DNA of 64,000 bases from an uncultured Clostridia bacterium (lineage in GTDB: Bacteria; Bacillota; Clostridia; Christensenellales; UBA1242), in assembly GCA_934757845.1 (NCBI GenBank), contig CAKVLQ010000002.1, positions 136,808 to 200,807 of the forward strand. The letters run 5' to 3'. A program made the translations under genes and the position numbers. Below the pieces are notes generated by a model. It was not told the origin of the DNA, searched no databases, and saw only the letters and a list, made by a program, of their open reading frames with translations. Positions 42,071 through 51,040 of the stretch are shown here, piece by piece; position 1 is the first letter of the stretch, and the number at the start of each line of letters is the position of its first letter.

Positions 42071-43771
42071 CTATGCAGACACAACCACTTGTGCATTTTT
42101 AAATTGTTGTTGCTTGATATAAACTTGTCTATTAAGTTCAATGTATTCAAGTGCTGTCAAATATTCATCTCTAAATCTTACAACGACTTCAATTTTACCA
42201 CCTTCATAGATGTAAATGTTCTCAATGAGTTCTACTATAATATCTCTTGTAAGTTCAGTGATGTTTTGATATTTCTTAAAGTTTTCAATAAACCTATTTT
42301 CTTTTGTAAAACCGTTTTTAACAATCTCAATTTGCTCGTTTATTTCATCAATTTTCTTCAATATTTCTTCTTTTTGTTTTGTGTATTTATCTCTATAAGC
42401 AAAATACATTTCTTGTGAAATAAAGCCTTTTTTCCAGTCTGGATATAAGTCATCAAGCAATCTTGTAACTTCATCTCTTTCACGAAATTTTACTTTAAGT
42501 TGTTTTTCATATTTAGTTGTTTCTTTGCTCTTTTCTTCACTATTGTTGATAAAAGTAATAAGGTTATCCATAGTCAAAGCAATGTTTACATACTGTTTAA
42601 TGACTTCTAAAACAACATTTTTTACAACTTCTGTTCTTATGGCGTGTTTTGAACATGCACTTCTGCCATTTTTCTTAAATGTGCTACAAACATAGTAGTA
42701 ATAGTCTTTGTAAGGTTGATGAATATGTTTTTTATTCATTCCTCTCTTACAATCACCACATTTAACAAAGCCAGAGAATAAATCCAATTCTCTTGTTGTT
42801 GTAGAAACTCTTGTATCCCTTTTTAGTAATGATTGAACTTTAATAAAGTCATCTTTTGATACAATGGGTTCGTGCTTATTCTCAACAATTATTCGTTTAT
42901 CTAAATCAACTTTCCTGCATACTTGAACTTTATAGCTCACTATTTCCATTTGCTTTTGAACCATATCGCCAATATACATTTGATTAGACAACATTCTTCT
43001 TATGGCTATTGTATCCCAAAAAGCCTTGTCATGAGTGCTATAATGCCTATCATTATAACCTTTACTTCTCTTATATTCACTAGGCGTTAAAATGCCATTA
43101 TCATTGAAATATGTCGCAATTCCTCTTAATGTAGAACCATTTAAGAACATTCTAAAAGCTGTTCTAACATTTTCAGCGGCTTCATCATCAATGATTAGTT
43201 GATGTTTATCTTCTGGGCTTTTAATGTATCCATAACAAGGAAAAGAGCCTATAAACAAGCCATTTTCTCTCTTAATATTCAATGAACTACGGATTTTTAC
43301 TGAGAAATCTCTACAATACTCATCATTGAGTAAGTTCTTGAAAGGAACAATAACATTGTTAACGGATTGTGGCCTTAAATAACTATCAACTTGGTCATTC
43401 AATGCAACAAATCTAACTTTAAGCATTGGAAAAAGGATTTCAATATACTTGTTTGTTTCTATGTGATTTCTTCCAAGACGAGAAAGGTCTTTTACAATAA
43501 CACAATTAACTTTATTTGCCTTAATATCCTCAATCATTCTCTGAAAGTTAGGTCTTTCAAAGTTAGTTCCAGTGAAGCCATCGTCAACATATTCATCAAT
43601 GTATTTAAGGTCTGGATTTTGCGACAAAAAATGACATAACATTTCTCTTTGTGATGTTATGCTTTCACTTTCTAATTTATCACCATCATCGCGTGATAAA
43701 CGTATATACAAAGCGGCGTTCCAAATCTTACCACTTGAATTATTCTGATTAAAATTATCACTGTAATTCAT
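42071..43771 (-). CDS. Large serine recombinase (site-specific integrase 2)
   Basis: A 566-residue serine recombinase of the same type as its neighbour but clearly different in sequence. Ser26 lies in YIRLSRDDG; CVIVKDLSRLGRN, a zinc ribbon (CGDCKRGMNK and later Cys pair) and a coiled coil follow. Both copies look intact. The ATG at 43771 is preferred to one at 43780 because GAGGAG is nine bases from the former and adjoins the latter. Its 5' region carries a long inverted repeat. Confidence 0.93.
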   Translation of the reverse strand: MNYSDNFNQNNSSGKIWNAALYIRLSRDDGDKLESESITSQREMLCHFLSQNPDLKYIDEYVDDGFTGTNFERPNFQRMIEDIKANKVNCVIVKDLSRLGRNHIETNKYIEILFPMLKVRFVALNDQVDSYLRPQSVNNVIVPFKNLLNDEYCRDFSVKIRSSLNIKRENGLFIGSFPCYGYIKSPEDKHQLIIDDEAAENVRTAFRMFLNGSTLRGIATYFNDNGILTPSEYKRSKGYNDRHYSTHDKAFWDTIAIRRMLSNQMYIGDMVQKQMEIVSYKVQVCRKVDLDKRIIVENKHEPIVSKDDFIKVQSLLKRDTRVSTTTRELDLFSGFVKCGDCKRGMNKKHIHQPYKDYYYYVCSTFKKNGRSACSKHAIRTEVVKNVVLEVIKQYVNIALTMDNLITFINNSEEKSKETTKYEKQLKVKFRERDEVTRLLDDLYPDWKKGFISQEMYFAYRDKYTKQKEEILKKIDEINEQIEIVKNGFTKENRFIENFKKYQNITELTRDIIVELIENIYIYEGGKIEVVVRFRDEYLTALEYIELNRQVYIKQQQFKNAQVVVSA

Positions 43772-43794
43772 AAAACACATCTCCTCAAAAAAAA

Positions 43795-43848
43795 TGAGAT
43801 GATATGCTACGAATATCTAATACGATATTATTATAACACATCATCTCA
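43795..43848. promoter_or_regulatory. Inverted repeat ahead of the recombinase genes
   Basis: TGAGATGAT (43795-43803) and ATCATCTCA (43840-43848) are perfect complements 36 bases apart, flanking a minus-strand TATAAT. It sits immediately upstream of the recombinase SD and may be an operator or a leader structure. Confidence 0.5.
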
Positions 43849-43877
43849 AAAATATACAGTGTTTTTACAAAAATTTT

Positions 43878-44207
43878 TTATTGAGCTATTCTAGCAGATA
43901 TAATGTTTTCCATTTTTTGCTGAAAACTTTGTGTGTTATTTTCAGAAAACCTTACCTTAACAACTGTATCACCGACTTTGAATAAGTATGGATTTTTTAT
44001 CTTTTCAATAAAATCAACCAACTTCTCCATCTGCGATTTCGATTTGTCAACTTTTACATCTCTAATATCCACTAACTCATCAATATTACAACTTTGTAAG
44101 TCTGCATTTTTCATTTCATTTAAACTGTCTATTGTTACCATATAACCGATTTTAGACAATGCGTAAGTTTTTATACATTTACTACATAAAAACCCACTAT
44201 CTGTCAA
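43878..44207 (-). CDS. Small accessory protein of conjugative transposons
   Basis: A 109-residue protein with the pattern seen in small proteins that accompany serine recombinases in clostridial ICEs (DUF6870/TnpW-like): DIRDVKVDKSKSQMEKLVDF followed by IKNPYLFKVGDTVVKVRFSE. The N-terminus contains a CxxC (CSKC). The start is probably TTG with AAGGAGG before it. The function is unknown. Confidence 0.6.
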   Translation of the reverse strand: MTDSGFLCSKCIKTYALSKIGYMVTIDSLNEMKNADLQSCNIDELVDIRDVKVDKSKSQMEKLVDFIEKIKNPYLFKVGDTVVKVRFSENNTQSFQQKMENIISARIAQ

Positions 44208-44256
44208 AATTCCTCCTTACAAACATATTTTTAAGTGGATTTCTATACATAATTAT

Positions 44257-44628
44257 TTACATTTCGTTTCCAAGTAAATCTTGAATTTCTCTCCTTAATT
44301 CGTGGATTAAATCATCACACAAATCTTTTAAATCTTCTGATGTAACATTTTCAAGATTTCCATAACCATCTATTCTATAAATTTCAGCACTATAAGTGTC
44401 TCCAATGAAATATCTTAATCTGTCAATACTATCTGAGTTTTCCGCAATAATCCTATCTTCATCATCAGATGTTATATAGTTTTGCTCATCTAAATACTCA
44501 ATTAAAACTCCATCAGTAGAACAAAGGTTATAGATTTTTTTATATTCTTCTTCGCTAGCATAATCTATCTTTTCCTTTTCTTCATTAAGTGCTTTGATAA
44601 TTTTTCTCTTATCATTGATTAAACTCAT
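44257..44628 (-). CDS. Hypothetical acidic protein
   Basis: A 123-residue acidic, helical protein that is not recognised. It has no membrane segment or cysteine cluster. AGGAGAG precedes its ATG, which lies inside the 3' end of the methyltransferase gene (17-base overlap), so it is translationally coupled and may be a partner or regulator of that enzyme. Confidence 0.5.
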   Translation of the reverse strand: MSLINDKRKIIKALNEEKEKIDYASEEEYKKIYNLCSTDGVLIEYLDEQNYITSDDEDRIIAENSDSIDRLRYFIGDTYSAEIYRIDGYGNLENVTSEDLKDLCDDLIHELRREIQDLLGNEM

Positions 44629-45739
44629 CTTTACTCTCCTCTTGTTTAGCCTTTAAAATAACTGGCTCCAATCTTTCGGAAATTCTTTTTATCATAAGTG
44701 GTGGAACACTCATTCCACACACATAAGACACACCATCAAGACTATCTGTTAAGAAATTGTAATCCTGTGGGAATGAAGATATTGAAATAATATCTTGCTT
44801 TGAAAGTCTTGTTTTTGTGTCCCACCTTATGTTATTGCAGTGAGCAGTAAGTGTTGGTGCAACTTGGTCATCATACACAAAACAATAGTTAAAGAACGAA
44901 CTTTTGCCACGAGCCTTCATACAAGCGTTTTCAAGGTTTCTATCACCATACTTTGCATATTTAATTAAACCAAGCAAATTATCAGTAATTCCTTCCATTG
45001 AACCTTCTTGCGATTTAACTTCTTCAAAGTTAATTGGCGCATATAAAAAAGACATATCAAGTTTTTCTAAATCAACATTTAACTTTGTTGCTATAAAAAA
45101 TACTCTATGTCTTTTCTGTGGCACGCCCATCTGCTCGCCTTTTAATAACCAATGTTTGACTTTGTATCCTATATCGTGAAAATGTTTGTATATCCTTTGA
45201 ACATATCTCCAAGCGTTGCCTTTCGTTAGTCCTTCGACATTTTCCATTATTACAAATCTTGGCCTTAACTTTTTAACGGTTTCAATAAAAACAAAAGACA
45301 AATCGTCAAGAGTTTGTTCTTTTTGCCCTTCACGAAATTTCTTTTTAACACCCCACGATTTTTCTCGCTTTCCTGCCATACTGAATGTTGTGCATGGTGG
45401 CGAGCCATCAAGAATGTCTAGGTCAAATAATTCTTTTGGTATTTGACTATTATCAATATCGTTAAACTCTCGTATATCCATCACAAAATTGTGTTTAGGA
45501 TTATGATTGGCAAGATAGATAGAGTTCATTCTCTTATCTATCTCCAAATCACCAATCACATCATAACCTGCAAGTTTGTAGCCCATTGTCGAGCCACCAC
45601 CACAAGCGAAACACGAGAAAACTTTTAATTCATTCTTTTCTTTTGGATAGTCTTTGAAATGCCAATACCAATCATTACTTTGTTTTGTTTTAAGATGATT
45701 AAAATCACTACCAAGCAAATCAAAAAAAGTCTGTTGCAT
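44612..45739 (-). CDS. DNA (cytosine-5) methyltransferase
   Basis: A 375-residue C5-methyltransferase. Motif I is SCFACGGGSTMGYKLAG (about 40-55), the catalytic motif IV is DGSPPCTTFSMAGKR (about 110), motif VI is VIMENVEGL, motif VIII is QKRHRVFFIA, and a QDIISISSFPQDY-type C-terminal motif follows. No restriction endonuclease is nearby, so it is an orphan enzyme that probably shields the element from host restriction. Target specificity cannot be read. Confidence 0.92.
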   Translation of the reverse strand: MQQTFFDLLGSDFNHLKTKQSNDWYWHFKDYPKEKNELKVFSCFACGGGSTMGYKLAGYDVIGDLEIDKRMNSIYLANHNPKHNFVMDIREFNDIDNSQIPKELFDLDILDGSPPCTTFSMAGKREKSWGVKKKFREGQKEQTLDDLSFVFIETVKKLRPRFVIMENVEGLTKGNAWRYVQRIYKHFHDIGYKVKHWLLKGEQMGVPQKRHRVFFIATKLNVDLEKLDMSFLYAPINFEEVKSQEGSMEGITDNLLGLIKYAKYGDRNLENACMKARGKSSFFNYCFVYDDQVAPTLTAHCNNIRWDTKTRLSKQDIISISSFPQDYNFLTDSLDGVSYVCGMSVPPLMIKRISERLEPVILKAKQEESKDEFNQ

Positions 45740-45742
45740 AGT

Positions 45743-46708
45743 TTACTCCATTTCATCATCAAATTGTCTTGCCTTTCTATGTTCCCTTTCTTTAATAAGT
45801 GGAAAAACGATTTTATTAATTTCTTCTGTGAATTTTTCTTTGTCAGACACAAGTGCTTGATTTGCGTCTTTATATCCACAATTATCAAATGTGCAATAAT
45901 TTATATTGTTTTCATCAAAATACTCTATTAGAGCTTTGGTTGCTATTTGTCCTGCTTCATCATTATCCAATGCTAAAATAAATGTTTTATCAAGTGATTT
46001 TTCTCTTTCAATGAATTTGTTTACATTGTTAGCGCTCGAAAGTCCAATGGCATTTACTCCAACCGTTTCAAAACTTAAACAATCGAACTCACCTTCTGTT
46101 ATTACACAATATTTGCTATCGTTAGTTAATGCTTCCGTATTAAAGAGTTCAACTTGGCAACCCTTTGGTTTGTAATATCTCAATTTTTCACCACTCAGTA
46201 TATTCCTAGCAGCAAAGCAATTTTTACTAACTGGAATTACAACAGCATTAAACCTAAATTCTTTAAAATCAAATGAATTAAAACCAAGTTTGTAATCTTT
46301 AATAATCTTTTTAGATAAACCTCTTGATAGAAGATAATCCATTGCTTCTTTATTATGTCTGAGATTATACGACCAAACATTATAGGCCTTTGTATAGTCC
46401 TTTTCAGTCTGTTCTTTATCTTTTCTAACAGTAGAGTTATAGTCGAAATTCTTTCCATAGTATTGCATAGTTTTCTTAAATGCACTTCTATTATCAAGGT
46501 TTTCCATTATACCTATAACATCTACAAGGTTATAACTTACGCCACAACCAAAGCAATAACATCTTCCATCATCAAAGTATTTCATAGAAGCATTACTATC
46601 TCTATGATTTGGATTTAGACAATGAAATAAACGACTTGTATTTATATTATGACTTTCAAGGTAGCTTTTAAGGTTATCCATCACTCCTTCAAGTTCATAA
46701 TTTCCCAA
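45743..46708 (-). CDS. CHC2 zinc-finger / TOPRIM primase-like protein
   Basis: A 321-residue DnaG-like protein. The CHC2 zinc finger is near residues 24-55 (HCLNPNH and CYCFGCG), and the TOPRIM motifs are TEGEFDCLSFE (about 201) and LALDNDEAGQ (about 245). It lacks a full DnaG polymerase module and helicase-binding domain. Such proteins in ICEs help replicate transferred single-stranded DNA. The frame starts at TTG; an ATG nine codons in (46681) is an alternative but has the SD too close. Confidence 0.85.
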   Translation of the reverse strand: MGNYELEGVMDNLKSYLESHNINTSRLFHCLNPNHRDSNASMKYFDDGRCYCFGCGVSYNLVDVIGIMENLDNRSAFKKTMQYYGKNFDYNSTVRKDKEQTEKDYTKAYNVWSYNLRHNKEAMDYLLSRGLSKKIIKDYKLGFNSFDFKEFRFNAVVIPVSKNCFAARNILSGEKLRYYKPKGCQVELFNTEALTNDSKYCVITEGEFDCLSFETVGVNAIGLSSANNVNKFIEREKSLDKTFILALDNDEAGQIATKALIEYFDENNINYCTFDNCGYKDANQALVSDKEKFTEEINKIVFPLIKEREHRKARQFDDEME

Positions 46709-46710
46709 AT

Positions 46711-47229
46711 CTACATTTCACCTTCTTGTTGTTTTTTCAATTTCTTAATGTAATCATCCGACATATAACCATAAAAGTCTTTTGGTCGTTTGATTCCAAG
46801 TTTCTTGTAATAGTCCTCCAAATCTTCTTTAACATTTTTAAATTCATCAAAAGGATAACCCGAATACACCCATTCATTTTTTGTATTGAAAATGTAGATA
46901 TATTCAATCCAACTCCATTCCTTCAATTTTTGCATTGAACAAAGAGTGCTTTCTTGTCCTTTTTCACCTCTATCCCTGCCATAAGCAACCGTAACATCAT
47001 CTTGTCTTTCGCTATAATCAAATGAATGTGGTCTAGTTGGGTCTGGGTCAATTTTTTCATTAAGACAAGAAATATTACCTAGTTTAATCAAATTTTCCAC
47101 TTTTTCTCTATCATTGTAATGGTCATTAAGCATTTGACCATTATATGTTAAATATCCATCAGAGTGGCAATAAATCGCCTCGTATTTGTTCTTTCCCCTT
47201 TGGATACATATCAAACTTCTAGTTGACAT
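46711..47229 (-). CDS. Hypothetical protein of the phage/ICE MSTRS type
   Basis: A 172-residue protein starting MSTRSLICIQRGKNKYEAIY then CHSDGYL. This opening is common in uncharacterised proteins of phages and mobile elements (MSTRS..I...CHWDGY). The function is unknown. The SD AAGGAGAA is strong. It precedes the primase-like gene with two bases between them. Confidence 0.6.
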   Translation of the reverse strand: MSTRSLICIQRGKNKYEAIYCHSDGYLTYNGQMLNDHYNDREKVENLIKLGNISCLNEKIDPDPTRPHSFDYSERQDDVTVAYGRDRGEKGQESTLCSMQKLKEWSWIEYIYIFNTKNEWVYSGYPFDEFKNVKEDLEDYYKKLGIKRPKDFYGYMSDDYIKKLKKQQEGEM

Positions 47230-47239
47230 AATTTTCTCC

Positions 47240-48136
47240 TTAATAAAGTGCTTGGTATAAATTAGAATAATTAGACCAAGGACTTGTTGTTTTATAGTAT
47301 CTCAGTGCTTCAAATGGCACATAAATAACATTCAAAGGACAATTTCCAAAGTGATTGTAAACATCACTGTGATTGGCTTGAATTTGGCTAGATTTAATAG
47401 TAACTGTCTTTAAATTTGAGCAGTTATAAAATGTGCCAATATGAAAGTTTCTTACTGTTTTTGGTATAGTTATTTCTTCTATTGCAGTTCCAAAGAACGC
47501 ATAAGCGTCTATTTGCTTTGTTGTTTCAGATAATCTAACTTTTTTAAGGCTTGAACAACCATCAAAAATGCCATCACCAACAACTTCAACACCATCTTCA
47601 AAGTAAACTTCTTTTAAATTAGGACAATTTTGAAATGCTCTAACACTTGTTGTTGTAAATTCCTTTGGTATTTTCAAGGTTTCAATATATTGATTGTTTT
47701 GTCCTGCATACCAAGCCATTGTATTAACCTTTACTTCATCACCTTCGATATAAGTAGGTCTGCCAATGGTATATTCATAATTCCAAGGATAACTATGAGT
47801 GTAAATCTCTTGATAAAATTCATAGTAACCTTCTGCCCCACAAGCATAGTGTTCTTGCCAAAATTGTCTTGCTTCCCATTGTGAATTAAAAGTTGCTTTT
47901 CCAGAATAATAAACTGGTTCTCCAAAGGAATATGATGTCGGCAATGTAACATCTTTTTCTTGTCCTGTGTAGGATTTAAGTTCACTGCCGACAAATACAT
48001 ATCCTTCTAAAACAACATCTGTTTTAGGGTTAAAATTCACTCTTACAGTTAAAGCGTAAAGGAATAAAGCAAACACTCCAATCAAAAGAAACAACTGTCC
48101 CCAAGAGATAATATTTTTACTCGTTTTTGTTTCCAT
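47240..48136 (-). CDS. BspA-type leucine-rich repeat membrane protein
   Basis: A 298-residue protein with an N-terminal membrane anchor (about 10-30) and an extracellular part. Residues about 155-265 are LRR_5/BspA repeats of about 23 residues, with LKEVYFEDGVEVVGDGIFDG and IEEITIPKTVRNFHIGTFYN. Such repeats mediate surface contact in gut bacteria. Its place in a conjugative element suggests a role in donor-recipient contact or a cargo adhesin; the choice is open. Confidence 0.8.
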   Translation of the reverse strand: METKTSKNIISWGQLFLLIGVFALFLYALTVRVNFNPKTDVVLEGYVFVGSELKSYTGQEKDVTLPTSYSFGEPVYYSGKATFNSQWEARQFWQEHYACGAEGYYEFYQEIYTHSYPWNYEYTIGRPTYIEGDEVKVNTMAWYAGQNNQYIETLKIPKEFTTTSVRAFQNCPNLKEVYFEDGVEVVGDGIFDGCSSLKKVRLSETTKQIDAYAFFGTAIEEITIPKTVRNFHIGTFYNCSNLKTVTIKSSQIQANHSDVYNHFGNCPLNVIYVPFEALRYYKTTSPWSNYSNLYQALY

Positions 48137-48170
48137 TTGTTATTCCTTTTTCGTCCATAAAGGTGGACCT

Positions 48171-48773
48171 TTATAGACAATTTTCTCGTTTTTTCTCTAT
48201 TCTTATAAGTTCGTTGAAAAGATAATGAAATTTGCCATCTGCACATTTTTGCATTTCTTTAAGCATTGTGATTTTGTTGTTGTTACTTATAAAAAAGCCA
48301 GTCATATTATCAACGATATTGTCATCTTCATCTGTTATTTCATACGCATAATATTCGTGTGCTTCATTGATATAATCGTTATAATCAACAAGTTCATTTT
48401 TTAAAGCTTGCACAACTTTGTCATAGTCATCAAGAGAATATCCATGGTTCAATACATCTTGTTTTGTGCAATAGATATACCCTACTTGACCACTATCAAA
48501 TCTGTCATTAAATGGTTCAGTTGACAACGCAATTCCTGTGTGGTCATACATATAAACATTCAAAATGCAATACATATTATCTTTATTGACTTCTGCAAAT
48601 GCTTGAAAATCACAAGGTCTGTAAAATTCATTACTATCACCAAGAGAATATCTCCTGTGCCAACAAATAAGATGACCAAGATTATCATCTTCTCTTGGGT
48701 CAGTAACTTGATAAGAGTTATCTAGTTTAACTTTTAAAGAGTTTCCCCTTCTTTTTATTTCGACATCTCTCAT
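48171..48773 (-). CDS. Conserved ICE/phage hypothetical protein
   Basis: A 200-residue soluble protein with DPREDDNLGHLICWHRRYSL and a following GIALSTEPFNDRFDSGQVGYI. This pattern (SPREWDNLGT, W/FHRRYNLGD, DSGQVGWIYV) belongs to an uncharacterised family common in phages and clostridial ICEs. GGAG precedes the ATG by nine bases. The function is unknown. Confidence 0.6.
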   Translation of the reverse strand: MRDVEIKRRGNSLKVKLDNSYQVTDPREDDNLGHLICWHRRYSLGDSNEFYRPCDFQAFAEVNKDNMYCILNVYMYDHTGIALSTEPFNDRFDSGQVGYIYCTKQDVLNHGYSLDDYDKVVQALKNELVDYNDYINEAHEYYAYEITDEDDNIVDNMTGFFISNNNKITMLKEMQKCADGKFHYLFNELIRIEKKRENCL

Positions 48774-48775
48774 TT

Positions 48776-49816
48776 TTACATCTCCGCATTTTTCTTTTGC
48801 TGATGTTTATATCTCTCAATCATACAAGCTTTAACAATGTAATAATCTTCATACAAATCCAAACCTTTTGGGAGTTCGTATGTTTTACAATAAGCCTTGC
48901 ATTTCTTGATTTGATTATCTGTCAAACTCACATTATCACCTGTATCTGGGTCAAATCCAACCATATAAACTGTGCCACAAGCACAATCTTCATACTCTGG
49001 AAGCCAGAAATTTCCCGGCAATTTGTTAAGTTTGCCTTCTTCATTTACATACAAGTCAACATTTCTCACACCGGGCATTTCAACACATTCAATGTATCCA
49101 CCAACAATGCCTTGAAGAACACTGAGTTTATCCTCAATTTCTTTCTCATAAGGTTCTTTACCGGGTTCCTTAATCAAAACTCTGACAATCTTTGTTTCTT
49201 CATCTTCAATGTCTTCTTCAATATCTTCTCTTTCATCTTCAAATTCCAAAGCAATTTCCTCCTTTAATGTTTCTATATCATTTTTTAAAGGTTCTAAAAA
49301 TTCTGGATTTTCCGTTAATGTATCTGAGTTTTCAATTAAATACTCAATATCACCTTCATAGGAATAAAGACTTTCAGCGTTAGTTTGTTTGCCATCAATC
49401 ATTAAAGATATTTTTATTGTTAAAAGTTCACCATTAAAGCAATCGTTAATTGTAGAGAGCTCTCTGACATATTCTGAATTGATTTCATCAACATCTTCTT
49501 CTGATAGATTTTCTGGAAATTTCTTTCCATAAAAGTTCTCATAATCTGTTTTATCAACACAAATATATCCTACAATTTCATCATTTGCTTCCATTGTTAA
49601 ATTCATATCTTTTTCGTAAATTGGCAAAGCTAACATTAGATTTGGATTTCTCTTGTAAAAGTCAGTAAAATCCCAAACAGATTTAACATTTTGGTCCTCA
49701 CTATATCTTTTGAAATCACCTTTAAAAATGACTATTGTAGAAAATTTCTCCATTCCATCTGTTGTGGCCTGTTCAACCGAAATATTCAGTGTTTTATTGT
49801 TCAGTTTTATCTGCAT
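48776..49816 (-). CDS. DUF3846 domain protein
   Basis: A 346-residue acidic protein. The C-terminal part (about 225-310) matches DUF3846, with VRVLIKEPGKEPYEKEIED and VEMPGVRNVDLYVNEEGKLN. The middle is a strongly acidic helical stretch. The N-terminal domain is not recognised. The ATG at 49816 has AGGGAG six bases upstream; an ATG two codons earlier adjoins the SD. It may bind nucleic acid or act in element maintenance; the function is unknown. Confidence 0.65.
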   Translation of the reverse strand: MQIKLNNKTLNISVEQATTDGMEKFSTIVIFKGDFKRYSEDQNVKSVWDFTDFYKRNPNLMLALPIYEKDMNLTMEANDEIVGYICVDKTDYENFYGKKFPENLSEEDVDEINSEYVRELSTINDCFNGELLTIKISLMIDGKQTNAESLYSYEGDIEYLIENSDTLTENPEFLEPLKNDIETLKEEIALEFEDEREDIEEDIEDEETKIVRVLIKEPGKEPYEKEIEDKLSVLQGIVGGYIECVEMPGVRNVDLYVNEEGKLNKLPGNFWLPEYEDCACGTVYMVGFDPDTGDNVSLTDNQIKKCKAYCKTYELPKGLDLYEDYYIVKACMIERYKHQQKKNAEM

Positions 49817-50048
49817 GAACATCTCCCTTGAAGTGGTTATTTGTTTTCTTAAATCTCAAAAGTTCATATTCACTAGCATAGAACGCTTGTTGAATAGATA
49901 CCGCAAGATTTGGTCTAACTTTAAGCCTTTCTTCCTTTGGGACTTCCTGCAAGCCATCACGCATTGCTCTTAATTTGTCTAAAAGTTCTTGTTTAGAAGA
50001 ATAATCAATGTCAGTAAGCAAGAACGAAAGTTCACCACCTAATCTCAT
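49794..50048 (-). CDS. Small hypothetical protein upstream of the DUF3846 gene
   Basis: An 84-residue charged protein, not recognised, with a helical pattern and no membrane segment. AGGTGG precedes its ATG, which overlaps the ArdC-like gene's stop by one base, and its 3' end overlaps the DUF3846 gene start by about 23 bases. Confidence 0.5.
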   Translation of the reverse strand: MRLGGELSFLLTDIDYSSKQELLDKLRAMRDGLQEVPKEERLKVRPNLAVSIQQAFYASEYELLRFKKTNNHFKGDVHADKTEQ

Positions 50049-51037
50049 TATTCCACCTCACTTTCTGCTTTTTTAGACTTTGACTTTGAACTTGTCTTTT
50101 TTGCAGTTTTCTTTTCTACTGGTGCTTTAACTTCTTCTGTTTTTTCTTGTTCTTTAACTTCTTCTTCAACCTTTTGAGTTTGCTTTTCAAGTCCACGAAT
50201 TGCAATTTCAATCGCAGTTTCAAAGTTAGAAAGAAGTTGCATACTTACCGAACGAACCTTTTGAAGATTGTTTTTAAATTCCAATTTTTCTTCATCTGAA
50301 AGGTTTGTAATGGCGTCATCATTAAAGTCTGGCAAATTAAGGCCAAGTTTTGATTTGATTGCATAAAGTGCGCAGTTGTATTCAATGTCATCAATATTTT
50401 CAACTGTTTTGCTTGTAATACCTTCTGGACGTCTGCTATCAATCAATACTCTTGTTGTTTGATTGATTAGTGTATTGATAAGTTCATCAATAGAAAGTCC
50501 ATCTTTGATGTAAACAACCTTGTTTTCTTTATCCATTTTTGCAAATGGTTCTTGGTCAACATACTCAAACTTATAACCTTTTGCTGTTCTTTCAAGAGAA
50601 TTTTTAGCGGCTTCAAAGAACTTTGCAATGGTTTCTTTATTTGTGTTGAGATATGGATATTCTCTACCCTCTGTTTGGCTAATATCAAATACATGGCCAA
50701 CACTCAAATCAAGTTTTTCAATACCTTTTGTGAACACATTACCATTTTCATCAGTATAATCTTGATTGTATTTTTTAAGACAAGGACTAATGATTTTCAA
50801 GGATTTTTGGTGTTCTTTAACCTTTCTACCATCTTTGTTCCAACCAGTAAGTCTTTTTACAAGTTTAACATTTGGCATTTGGCTCATAATAAGAACATCA
50901 TTCATAACTGTGTAATCTGGCATAAGCCCCATTACTTTCAAAATATCACGAAGTCTGCCTTCATTCATATATTTCAAATATTGTTCGTTTGCTTGTGCTG
51001 TCAAGCTTTCAACTGTTGCGTAATTTTTTTCTTCCAT
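50048..51037 (-). CDS. ArdC-like antirestriction protein with basic tail
   Basis: A 329-residue protein. Its first 100 residues match the ArdC-type single-stranded DNA-binding domain, with IMSQMPNVKLVKRLTGWNKD, followed by a region where ArdC has a metallopeptidase; the HExxH is absent here (the equivalent helix reads LINTLINQTTRVL). Residues about 285-329 are Lys/Glu-rich, ending in TAKKTSSKSKSKKAE. ArdC-like proteins protect incoming single-stranded DNA from restriction. It is directly downstream of virB4. Confidence 0.65.
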   Translation of the reverse strand: MEEKNYATVESLTAQANEQYLKYMNEGRLRDILKVMGLMPDYTVMNDVLIMSQMPNVKLVKRLTGWNKDGRKVKEHQKSLKIISPCLKKYNQDYTDENGNVFTKGIEKLDLSVGHVFDISQTEGREYPYLNTNKETIAKFFEAAKNSLERTAKGYKFEYVDQEPFAKMDKENKVVYIKDGLSIDELINTLINQTTRVLIDSRRPEGITSKTVENIDDIEYNCALYAIKSKLGLNLPDFNDDAITNLSDEEKLEFKNNLQKVRSVSMQLLSNFETAIEIAIRGLEKQTQKVEEEVKEQEKTEEVKAPVEKKTAKKTSSKSKSKKAESEVE

Positions 51038-51040
51038 TTA

